A stretch of 64,000 nt of DNA. It comes from Oceanibacterium hippocampi (lineage in GTDB: Bacteria > Pseudomonadota > Alphaproteobacteria > Sneathiellales > Sneathiellaceae). The notes below the pieces were generated by a model. The model had not been told where the DNA came from, ran no database searches, and saw nothing but the letters and a program-made list of their open reading frames with translations. A program made the position numbers and the translations under genes. Below are positions 6,894 through 14,150 of the stretch, piece after piece; position 1 is the first letter of the stretch, and the number at the start of each line of letters is the position of its first letter. The stretch is taken from the NCBI RefSeq assembly GCF_900172325.1, contig NZ_FWFR01000002.1, forward strand, positions 372,001 to 436,000, in the 5' to 3' direction.

Positions 6894-8768
6894 ATGAACG
6901 TTGCGCAGAATGTAGTCAACGAACGAGAAGCCAATGCCAAGCCGGCAAAGGCCGAACAGCCAACCGCAAGTATCAGCAAGATCATCCAGATCAGGACCGA
7001 TCCGTCGCGCGACGCGCTGCTGACCGACTTCGGCAAGGCGACCCTTCGCGATCGCTACCTGCTGCCGGGCGAATCCTACCAAGACATGTTTGCCCGCGTC
7101 GCCCGCGCCTATGCCGACGATTCCCGGCATGGCCAGCGAATCTACGACTATATCTCGCGCCTCTGGTTCATGCCGGCGACGCCGATCCTGTCGAACGGCG
7201 GCACCGACCGCGGGCTGCCGATCTCCTGCTTCCTGAATTCGGTCTCCGACAGCCTCGACAGCATCGTCGACGTCTGGAACGAGAATGTCTGGCTGGCCTC
7301 GAACGGCGGCGGCATCGGCACCTACTGGGGCGGCGTCCGGTCGATCGGCGAGCGGGTCAAGGGCTGCGGCCAGACCTCGGGCATCATCCCCTTCGTCCGG
7401 GTCATGGATTCGCTCACGCTGGCGATCAGCCAGGGCTCGCTGCGGCGCGGCTCGGCGGCGGTCTATCTCGACGTCCATCATCCCGAGGTCGAGGAATTCC
7501 TCGAGATCCGCAAGCCGTCCGGCGATTTCAACCGAAAGAGCCTCAATCTCCACCACGCCCTCAACATCACCGACGAATTCATGGAGGCGGTGCGCGACGG
7601 GACCGACTTCTCGCTGCGCAGCCCGAAGACCGGCGAGGCGCTCCGCCAGACCAGCGCCCGCGATCTCTGGCAGCGGATCCTCGAGACCCGGCTGCAGACC
7701 GGCGAGCCCTACCTGATCTTCTCCGACACCGTGAACCGCTCGATGGCCCTGCATCAGCGCGAACTCGGCCTCAAGGTCTCGACCTCGAACCTGTGCAGCG
7801 AGATCATGCTGCATACCGGCACCGATCACCTCGGCAAGGAACGGACCGCGGTCTGCTGCCTGTCGTCGATCAATGCCGAGAAATATTTCGAATGGTCGGA
7901 AGAGCCGCAGTTCATAGAGGACGTCCTGCGCTTCCTCGACAATGTCCTGCAGGACTTCATCGACCGCGCGCCGTCGAGCATGGAGCGGGCGAAATACGCC
8001 GCGATGCGGGAACGCTCGGTCGGCCTCGGCCTGATGGGCTTCCATTCCTTCCTGCAATCGCTCGGCGTGCCCTTCGAAAGCGCCATGGCGAAGAGCTGGA
8101 ACCTGCGCCTGTTCAAGGCGATCCGTTCCGGCGCGGACGCCGCCTCGGTGGCGCTGGCGCACGAGCGCGGACCCTGCCCCGATGCCCAGGAACGCGGCCT
8201 GATGGCACGCTTCAGCCACAAGCTGGCGATCGCGCCGACCGCCTCGATCAGCATCATCTGCGGCGGCACCAGCCCCTGCATCGAGCCGATCCCGGCCAAC
8301 ATCTACACCCACAAGACGCTGTCGGGCTCGACCACGGTGAAGAACCGGCACCTGACCGCCCTGCTCGAGAAGAAGGGCCGGAACGACGACGCGACCTGGA
8401 CCTCGATCCTCGGGAACGAGGGCTCGGTGCAGCATCTCGACTGCCTGACCGAGGACGAGAAGGCCTGCTACCGGACCGCCTTCGAGATCGACCAGCGCTG
8501 GGTCGTCGATCTCGCCGCCGACCGCTCGCCCTTCATCTGCCAGGGCCAGTCCGTCAACCTGTTCCTGCCGGGCGACATCGACAAGTGGGACCTGATGATG
8601 CTGCACTGGGTGGCCTGGGAACGCGGCGTGAAGAGCCTCTATTACTGCCGCTCGAAGTCGGTCCAGCGGGCCTCCTTCGCCGGCGTCGAGGGCGACAACA
8701 CGCGCGCCTGGCCCGAACGGCAGCTCGCCGAACGGACCGACTACGAAGAATGCCTCAGTTGCCAGTGA
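6894..8768 (+). CDS. nrdA: class Ia ribonucleoside-diphosphate reductase, alpha subunit
   Basis: Catalytic subunit that reduces ribonucleoside diphosphates to deoxyribonucleotides. The full radical and redox set is visible: the first active-site Cys in GLPISCFLNS, the NLCSE triad (Asn, Cys, Glu), the partner Cys in AVCCLSS, the Tyr-Tyr relay pair in SLYYCR, and a C-terminal CLSCQ pair that receives electrons from thioredoxin or glutaredoxin. At 624 residues it is shorter than E. coli NrdA (761), and the usual N-terminal ATP-cone is not apparent. Start ATG 6894 follows GGGG at normal spacing. Co-transcribed with nrdB 12 bp downstream; upstream NrdR boxes imply repression by NrdR. Confidence 0.95.
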   Translation: MNVAQNVVNEREANAKPAKAEQPTASISKIIQIRTDPSRDALLTDFGKATLRDRYLLPGESYQDMFARVARAYADDSRHGQRIYDYISRLWFMPATPILSNGGTDRGLPISCFLNSVSDSLDSIVDVWNENVWLASNGGGIGTYWGGVRSIGERVKGCGQTSGIIPFVRVMDSLTLAISQGSLRRGSAAVYLDVHHPEVEEFLEIRKPSGDFNRKSLNLHHALNITDEFMEAVRDGTDFSLRSPKTGEALRQTSARDLWQRILETRLQTGEPYLIFSDTVNRSMALHQRELGLKVSTSNLCSEIMLHTGTDHLGKERTAVCCLSSINAEKYFEWSEEPQFIEDVLRFLDNVLQDFIDRAPSSMERAKYAAMRERSVGLGLMGFHSFLQSLGVPFESAMAKSWNLRLFKAIRSGADAASVALAHERGPCPDAQERGLMARFSHKLAIAPTASISIICGGTSPCIEPIPANIYTHKTLSGSTTVKNRHLTALLEKKGRNDDATWTSILGNEGSVQHLDCLTEDEKACYRTAFEIDQRWVVDLAADRSPFICQGQSVNLFLPGDIDKWDLMMLHWVAWERGVKSLYYCRSKSVQRASFAGVEGDNTRAWPERQLAERTDYEECLSCQ

Positions 8769-8780
8769 AAGCCGGACATC

Positions 8781-9827
8781 ATGAACATGAAGCCTGAAAT
8801 CGCCATGCGCCCCGGCCTGCTGACGCCCAGCCATGCCTACAAGCCGTTCCGCTATCCGTGGGCCTTCGACTTCTGGCAGCGCCAGCAGCAGCTCCACTGG
8901 ATGCCGGAGGAAGTGCCGCTCGGCGAGGATTGCCGGGACTGGGCCAATCGCCTGAGCGATTCCGAGCGCAACCTGCTGAGCCAGATCTTCCGCTTCTTCA
9001 CCCAGTCGGATGTCGAGGTGAACGACAACTACATGGAGCGTTACGCCCGCGTCTTCCTCCCGACCGAGGTGAAGATGATGCTGGCCGCGTTCTCCAATAT
9101 CGAGACGATCCACATCGCCGCATACGCGCTGCTGCTGGAAACCATCGGCATGCCGGAAAGCGAGTTCACCGCCTTCCTCGAATATGGCGAGATGGCCGCC
9201 AAGCACGACTACATGCAGGGCTTCGGCGTCGAGAGCGATGCCGACATCCTGCGCACCGTGGCCATGTTCGGCGCCTTCACCGAGGGCCTGCAGCTGTTCG
9301 CCAGCTTCGCGATGCTGCTGAACTTCCCGCGCCACAACAAGATGAAGGGCATGGGCCAGATCATCTCCTGGTCGGTGCGCGACGAGAGCCTGCATTGCGA
9401 GGGCATGATCAAGCTGTTCCATGCCTTCTCGAAGGAGACCGACGCGCTCACCCCGGCGGTCAAGGACGACATCGTCGACTGCTGCAAGACCGTGGTCGGG
9501 CTCGAGGACCGCTTCATCGACCTCGCCTTCGAGATGGGCCCGGTCGAGGGCATGACGCCGGACGACATCAAGAACTACATCCGCTACATCGCCGACTGGC
9601 GGCTGCGCCAGCTTGGCCTGCCCGAGGTCTTCGCGGTCAAGGAGCACCCGCTGCCCTGGCTGACCGAGATCCTGAACGGCGTCGAGCATGCCAACTTCTT
9701 CGAGGCCCGCGCGACCGAGTATTCCAAGGGCGCGACGCGCGGCAGCTGGCATGGCGCGGACGGCGCCTGGGCGGCCTTCGACGGCCTGATCGGCAAGCGC
9801 GGCGCCGGTCAGACCCTGGCTCAGTAA
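8781..9827 (+). CDS. nrdB: class Ia ribonucleoside-diphosphate reductase, beta subunit
   Basis: Radical-generating ferritin-like subunit of 348 residues. Metal ligands and radical site are in place: Asp in FTQSDVEV, the ETIHIAAY helix (Glu, His, and Tyr four residues after the His, equivalent to the tyrosyl-radical Tyr122 of E. coli), and the second-half ligands in FTEGLQLF and RDESLH. The Asp first ligand together with the Tyr argues for an ordinary di-iron class Ia enzyme rather than the Tyr-less class Ic. The start ATG at 8781 (another at 8787) lies 12 bp after nrdA. An intrinsic terminator follows 20 bp after the stop. Confidence 0.96.
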   Translation: MNMKPEIAMRPGLLTPSHAYKPFRYPWAFDFWQRQQQLHWMPEEVPLGEDCRDWANRLSDSERNLLSQIFRFFTQSDVEVNDNYMERYARVFLPTEVKMMLAAFSNIETIHIAAYALLLETIGMPESEFTAFLEYGEMAAKHDYMQGFGVESDADILRTVAMFGAFTEGLQLFASFAMLLNFPRHNKMKGMGQIISWSVRDESLHCEGMIKLFHAFSKETDALTPAVKDDIVDCCKTVVGLEDRFIDLAFEMGPVEGMTPDDIKNYIRYIADWRLRQLGLPEVFAVKEHPLPWLTEILNGVEHANFFEARATEYSKGATRGSWHGADGAWAAFDGLIGKRGAGQTLAQ

Positions 9828-9847
9828 GCGACACCGGCACCGAATGC

Positions 9848-9884
9848 ACGGGCGGCGCGGATCCCGGTCCGGCCGCCCGTTTTC
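9848..9884 (+). terminator. intrinsic terminator of nrdAB
   Basis: A 9-bp perfect stem ACGGGCGGC (9848-9856) and GCCGCCCGT (9872-9880) with a 15-nt loop is followed by a short T-run. It lies between nrdB and the convergent cyclase gene. Confidence 0.65.
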
Positions 9885-9905
9885 GTGCCGGCCGGACATC
9901 TGCCC

Positions 9906-11927
9906 TCACGTATCGGGCGGGCTCGCCGCCCGGGGCCGATACCAGACATCCAGATGACCGGCGCGGCCCCGGATCGGCTGGTCATCGAGACGCTTGAAGG
10001 ACGCCAGCAGGTCGCCACGGCCGTTCGCCCGGACCAAAGTCGCGACCGCGCCTGAAAGGGCAATGTCCGCGTCCAGCGTTCGGGTCATCGCCTCCATCCG
10101 GCTTGCCACGTTGACCGTATCGCCGCTCGCCGTGAGCTGGCGCTGGCGGCTGCCGCCCAGCTCGGAGAAGCTGACCGCGCCGTAATCGATGCCGACCCGG
10201 ATATCGGGAATCGCGCCTTCAAAAGCTGGATCGCGCGCCTGCGACGCCATGTCGTCGATCAGTTCGATGCCGCAGACAACGGCACGCACGCAGTCGTCGG
10301 GCCGGCCCTCGGGCAGGCCGAAATGGATCATCGCGCCGTCGCCCACGAACATCTGGATGATCCCGCCATGGCGCAGGACGACCTCCTCGACGACGCCGTG
10401 CAGCCGACGGAGCAGCGCCGCCGTCCGTTCCGGCCCGAGCCGTTCGGACGCACTGGTGAATCCGTGCAGGTCGGCGAACAGGACCGCGGCCGGTCGGGGC
10501 CTGCCGTCGAGCGCGGGTCCGCCGCGGCTGGTCAGGATGTCGGCAAAGGTCGCCGGCATGTGGCTGGCGAGGACGCCGCGCTGGCGCGCCTGCTCACGAG
10601 CCTCGCCGGCGTCCTGAAGGGCGCGCATGGCTGCGGCGGCGATGACAACGAGCGCCAACACAAGGCCCGGCACCGTGACATTGAGCCAGATCAGCGCCCC
10701 CTGAAAGGCCATCTGGGCGACGGCCCCGAATCCGACCAACAGGACAATACCGGCGAACGCGATCAGCCGTATCGACGGCAGCAGGGTCACCAGCGTGCCG
10801 GCGGCCGCCATCACCATGATCGCCAGCGCGTCCAGCAGAACGACCCTGTCGCTGCGATCAAGAAAGCGACCTTCCAGCAGATTGGCCGTCGCGGTAGCGA
10901 AATACTCCACGCCCGGCAGGAGATAGGCATAGGGCGAGCGGAAGAAATCGCCGACCCCGGTCGCGATCGAGCCGACGAGCACCAGCTTGCCGGCCAGCGC
11001 GTCGGGCGGGAGTTCCCGGCGCAACAGGTCGATCATCGAATAGGTCGGGAAGGTCCCGGTCGGGCCGTAATAGTTGATCGGCAACCGCATCGCCGAATCG
11101 GCCGCGTTCAGATGACCGCCGAAGACGATGCCGGCGGCGAAATCGACGACCACCTCGCCCCGAGCGAGGCCGCGATGGCGACGCGCCGCCTCGATCGCGA
11201 GCGGCGGATAGTATTGTTCGGCATAGGCAAGCACCGTGGGCAGGTGGCGGAGCGCACCGTCGCGATCGAGCACGACGTTGACATGTGCGAGCGCGGCATG
11301 GCCGAGCAGCGCCTTCGACGGCATCAGCACGCCGGACGGCGGCGGCGCAACCCGCGGCCGTTGCCTCGGCGCCATGCGAACGACCTTGTAGGCCGCATCC
11401 TGCAGATGCTCCCTCTCGATGTCGCGGCTGTCGCCGGCGCGCGGCCCGAACACGAAGGCGATGGGAAGGACGCAGTTGCCGGCAGCATCGAGCGCGGCCG
11501 CCAGCTCCGCGTTGCCACGGCGGAGCAGTTCCTGGGTCTGGTCGCCTGCGCGGCGGGTCAGCATGAGATCGAACGCGACGGTCCGCGCCCCGGCCGCGTC
11601 GAGGCCGCGAACCGCCTCGGCAAGCACGTGGCGGGCGACGGGCCAGCCGCCCGTCTCGGCGATCGTTCGCTCGTCGATCGCGAGAATCACGACATCGGGC
11701 GGCGGCGGGGCCGAGCCGCGCAAACGGAACCGCCAGTCCAGCGCCGCCCCTTCCATGGCCTGCAGCACCGCATGGTCGCGCCAGTTGCCATAGACCACGA
11801 GCCCGGCAACCGCGGCGACCAGGAACAGCGCGACACGGAGGACGACGCGGCCGCGCCGGACCGGGGGACCTCCGGTCAGGCGGCTTCCCGGATCACTCGA
11901 CGGTCGTGCGCTCGATAAACGCGGCAA
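9906..11927 (-). CDS. CHASE2-domain adenylate/guanylate cyclase
   Basis: Membrane class III nucleotide cyclase making cAMP (or cGMP). In order: an N-terminal transmembrane helix, an extracytoplasmic CHASE2 sensor (DWRFRLRG, ILAIDERTI and the VLVGSIATGVGD segment), three closely spaced transmembrane helices, then the catalytic domain. The latter has AAVLFADLHGFTS (first metal-binding Asp), MFVGDGAMIHFG (second Asp), VGIDYG and the transition-state segment SGDTVNVASRMEAM. Start is uncertain: the frame is open to 12053 with only TTG-type starts. I chose TTG 11927, preceded by GGGGAG, which overlaps the end of the upstream FecR gene by 35 bp. The pair forms an operon divergent from a CRP-type gene. 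Confidence 0.88.
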   Translation of the reverse strand: MPRLSSARPSSDPGSRLTGGPPVRRGRVVLRVALFLVAAVAGLVVYGNWRDHAVLQAMEGAALDWRFRLRGSAPPPPDVVILAIDERTIAETGGWPVARHVLAEAVRGLDAAGARTVAFDLMLTRRAGDQTQELLRRGNAELAAALDAAGNCVLPIAFVFGPRAGDSRDIEREHLQDAAYKVVRMAPRQRPRVAPPPSGVLMPSKALLGHAALAHVNVVLDRDGALRHLPTVLAYAEQYYPPLAIEAARRHRGLARGEVVVDFAAGIVFGGHLNAADSAMRLPINYYGPTGTFPTYSMIDLLRRELPPDALAGKLVLVGSIATGVGDFFRSPYAYLLPGVEYFATATANLLEGRFLDRSDRVVLLDALAIMVMAAAGTLVTLLPSIRLIAFAGIVLLVGFGAVAQMAFQGALIWLNVTVPGLVLALVVIAAAAMRALQDAGEAREQARQRGVLASHMPATFADILTSRGGPALDGRPRPAAVLFADLHGFTSASERLGPERTAALLRRLHGVVEEVVLRHGGIIQMFVGDGAMIHFGLPEGRPDDCVRAVVCGIELIDDMASQARDPAFEGAIPDIRVGIDYGAVSFSELGGSRQRQLTASGDTVNVASRMEAMTRTLDADIALSGAVATLVRANGRGDLLASFKRLDDQPIRGRAGHLDVWYRPRAASPPDT

Positions 11928-12552
11928 CGCGCTTCGCTCCCCATTTCTTCGGCGCGCTCGGCGGCATGTCCCCCTTCTGGTCGGTCCCGATTCCCGGGCC
12001 GAGGAGGACGTCCTGGCCGCTTGCCCTGGCGGCCACCACCACCCTGCCAGCAAGGACGACCACTGCCGTGCTGTCGTCTGCCGCCTCGATCATCCATTCC
12101 GTCGAGCGTACCGAGGCCACGGCGGTCCGGGTCTCGATGTCGAATCCGTCCCGTTCGTCCGACGGCATCAGGAGCATGCGGACGATGCCGCTGATCAGGC
12201 TGAAGACGCCGCGACCGCGCCCTGGATCTGTCGGGGTCACGAGTTCGAGGTCGGTCGAGGCGCCGATGCTGATGATCGAACTGTCGGCGAACTCGATCTT
12301 CACCCGCGACCGCGCAGGGGTAACGATCCTGTCGCCCGCATGGACGTCGGCGCCGATATGGAGCGCACGGGTCGTGCCGTTGCGCATGGCGACGACATTC
12401 CCGACCTGCTTGATGACGCGGCCGATCGCGGCCTCATCGGCGCGGACGCAGGTCGCTGCGGCGAGGCAAAGCCCGACGACCGCGGCACAAAGGATCATCG
12501 AACGCGACGGCGACCAGCCCGGGCGCCACACGGCGAATAGCATGGCAGACAT
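11893..12552 (-). CDS. exported FecR-domain protein
   Basis: A 219-residue protein with a signal peptide (hydrophobic AAVVGLCLAAATCVRA, probable cleavage before DEAAIG). A FecR domain follows (IGRVIKQVGNVVAMRNG, HAGDRIVTPARSRVKIEF, SLISGIVRM, TRTAVASVRSTEW). It lacks the N-terminal cytoplasmic region of TonB-linked FecR sigma regulators, so it resembles the periplasmic FecR proteins found beside CHASE2 proteins. It probably supplies or modulates a periplasmic signal for the cyclase, with which its 3' end overlaps. Start ATG 12552 lies just after GGGGGAGAGG; ATG 12543 has better spacing and may be the real one. Confidence 0.8.
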   Translation of the reverse strand: MSAMLFAVWRPGWSPSRSMILCAAVVGLCLAAATCVRADEAAIGRVIKQVGNVVAMRNGTTRALHIGADVHAGDRIVTPARSRVKIEFADSSIISIGASTDLELVTPTDPGRGRGVFSLISGIVRMLLMPSDERDGFDIETRTAVASVRSTEWMIEAADDSTAVVVLAGRVVVAARASGQDVLLGPGIGTDQKGDMPPSAPKKWGAKRVAAFIERTTVE

Positions 12553-12784
12553 CCTCTCCCCCACACGCAAAAGGTATAGCGCGCCCGCAGGCATCGCGCG
12601 TATCTATCGGATGAAATAACTACTTCCGTCGGCAGGGGCGGGTGCCCTGCCCGGTGCTACGCATGACGAAATCGTGCCATAGTCCGTTCATCGGTCCCTG
12701 TGCGGGGCTGAAAAGCACACCGACCGGGCGCGATCGGGGGACGAGCCGTTGCATGACAAGCTGGGACTCACACCGGAAACGCGA

Positions 12785-12800
12785 TGTGAAGGCGATCACC
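12785..12800. promoter_or_regulatory. CRP-type palindrome TGTGA-N6-TCACC
   Basis: Matches the CRP consensus TGTGA-N6-TCACA at 9 of 10 positions, and the dyad continues outwards (GCGA left, ATCGC right). It is centred about 61 bp before the CRP-family start at 12854, in the 301-bp gap shared with the FecR-cyclase operon. Otherwise that gap holds only a loose TGTGC/GCACA repeat (12699-12719) and no convincing ORF or RNA gene. Confidence 0.6.
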
Positions 12801-12853
12801 ATCGCGTCTGTCCCGCCCCTATTGGCAATTTAGCGGCGCGGATGCAATAGACG

Positions 12854-13579
12854 ATGATACCGACCCTGGACGACCGACAGAAACTGTTTCGCCGGCATTT
12901 CCTGTTTTCCGACGTGGCGGAGGAAACCCTCGAACGGCTGGCCGGCCTCAGCACCGTGGTCCCCCTGAAGCGCGGCGACGTGCTGTTCTATCGCGGCGAC
13001 GAAGGCGATGCACTTTACGCGGTGTACGAGGGCACGGTCCGCATCTCGATCGTCGGTCCCGACGGCAAGGAAGTCAGTCTCAACCTGATGGAGCCGGGCG
13101 ACTTCTTCGGCGAGATCGCGCTTCTCGACGGCCTGTCGCGCACCGCCGACGCCCGCGCGGCGGAGGATACGACCCTCGTCCGGTTGCCGCGCGAACCGTT
13201 CATGGCGCTGCTCGACGACGAGCCGCGGATCATGCGGAACATCATCGACATGCTGTGCGAGATGCTGCGCAACTCGGCCGAGGATATCGCCGACGCCGCC
13301 TTCCTCGACCTGCGCGCACGGCTCGCCAAGTGGCTGCTCGAACTCGGCATCTCGCACGGCGAGACGACCGAGAGCGGCACCTTCATCCGCCTCAGGCAGT
13401 CGCAGACCGACCTGGCGCAGCTTCTCGGCGTGACCCGCGAGGCGGTCAACAAGCAGCTCAAGTCGCTCGAACGCGAACACATGATCCGCCTCGAACGCGG
13501 CCATATCACCGTGCTCTCGCGGGCCAAGCTCCTGGCCATCGCCAATCCGGACAGCGATCCGGACCGCACGGCGCGATAA
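12854..13579 (+). CDS. CRP/FNR-family transcription regulator with an intact cNMP-binding signature
   Basis: A 241-residue regulator: cyclic-nucleotide-binding beta-roll (about residues 15-130), dimerisation helix, then winged HTH (about 165-225). The phosphate-binding cassette reads FFGEIALLDGLSRTADA, retaining the Gly-Glu and the Arg-Thr pair that bind the cyclic phosphate in E. coli CRP. There is no N-terminal Cys cluster, so it is not an FNR-type iron-sulfur sensor. The recognition helix contains VTREAVNKQLKSL; Arg-Glu sits at the positions of CRP Arg180-Glu181, and Lys replaces Arg185. This predicts binding to TGTGA-like half-sites, consistent with the palindrome upstream. Divergent from the FecR-cyclase operon, so probably the cAMP effector of that locus. 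Confidence 0.88.
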   Translation: MIPTLDDRQKLFRRHFLFSDVAEETLERLAGLSTVVPLKRGDVLFYRGDEGDALYAVYEGTVRISIVGPDGKEVSLNLMEPGDFFGEIALLDGLSRTADARAAEDTTLVRLPREPFMALLDDEPRIMRNIIDMLCEMLRNSAEDIADAAFLDLRARLAKWLLELGISHGETTESGTFIRLRQSQTDLAQLLGVTREAVNKQLKSLEREHMIRLERGHITVLSRAKLLAIANPDSDPDRTAR

Positions 13580-13661
13580 CTCCCCGCCCCCGGCGGACGC
13601 GACAACGCAACGCAGGCGACAGGGGCGATTTTCGGGTCGGGAGGCGCTATCTGTCCTATAT

Positions 13662-13682
13662 GGAACAAACCGGGGTTGTTCC
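13662..13682. promoter_or_regulatory. 7-bp inverted repeat upstream of the ferredoxin gene
   Basis: GGAACAA and TTGTTCC, perfectly complementary, separated by 7 bp, 58 bp before the ferredoxin start. Could be an operator or a leader hairpin. It does not match the alphaproteobacterial LexA direct repeat GTTC-N7-GTTC. Confidence 0.35.
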
Positions 13683-13740
13683 GGCAAACACCGGTTGGCA
13701 GAACATCGGCACGGAAGATGAAGCGTAGGCGGACAAGTGC

Positions 13741-14064
13741 ATGAACGAACTACCAAAGATCCGGGTCACGGACCGCGAGGGCGACGAGTATCTGATCGAG
13801 GCGGATGTCGGTATTTCCGTCATGGAGAATCTGCGCGACCACGATTTCGGGGTCGAGGCAATCTGCGGCGGCTGCTGTTCCTGCGCCACATGTCATGTCT
13901 TCGTTGACGATGCCTGGCTGCCCAAGCTGCAGCCGAAGAGCGAGGCGGAAGCGGAACTGGTCGGCGAGACAATCTTCCACAAGCCGAATTCGCGGCTGTC
14001 CTGCCAGATCCGCATGACGCCGGATCTCGACGGGCTGGCCCTGACGATCGCGCCCGAGGAATAA
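13741..14064 (+). CDS. 2Fe-2S ferredoxin, adrenodoxin type
   Basis: A 107-residue cytoplasmic electron carrier. Cluster ligands follow the vertebrate/putidaredoxin spacing: C-x5-C-x2-C in ICGGCCSCATCHVF and a fourth Cys in RLSCQI, about 35 residues later. An extra Cys lies within the loop. The fold landmarks VMENLRDHDFG and LDGLALTI are typical of ferredoxins that donate to cytochromes P450, Rieske oxygenases or Fe-S assembly. No redox partner is adjacent, so the partner is unknown. The ATG at 13741 starts the conserved N-terminus, though the ribosome-binding site is weak. A bidirectional hairpin follows. Confidence 0.92.
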   Translation: MNELPKIRVTDREGDEYLIEADVGISVMENLRDHDFGVEAICGGCCSCATCHVFVDDAWLPKLQPKSEAEAELVGETIFHKPNSRLSCQIRMTPDLDGLALTIAPEE

Positions 14065-14102
14065 CCGCCGCCGCTCATCCGGGCAGACGGGCGACACGAA
14101 AT

Positions 14103-14127
14103 CGGGGCGGCCCACCGGACCGCCCCG
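14103..14127. terminator. GC-rich hairpin between convergent ferredoxin and thrS
   Basis: CGGGGCGG/CCGCCCCG, 8-bp perfect stem, 9-nt loop, midway between two convergent stop codons. Flanking T-richness is modest on both strands, so it may act as a weak bidirectional terminator. Confidence 0.45.
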
Positions 14128-14150
14128 TCGTTCTTGCAGAAAGCCCGGCG

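Noticed and set aside
6792..9899. A 1035-codon open frame on the minus strand opposite nrdAB
   Set aside because: Long antisense frames are expected in GC-rich DNA; the plus strand encodes complete NrdA and NrdB with all catalytic residues.
10323..11918. A 531-codon plus-strand frame
   Set aside because: Antisense to the CHASE2 cyclase; low-complexity Arg/His/Gln composition.
12620..12802. Possible 60-codon gene in the FecR-CRP gap
   Set aside because: No ribosome-binding site, atypical composition, and it would cover the CRP-type palindrome.
13662..13682. LexA (SOS) box
   Set aside because: Alphaproteobacterial LexA uses the direct repeat GTTC-N7-GTTC; this is an inverted repeat with wrong spacing.
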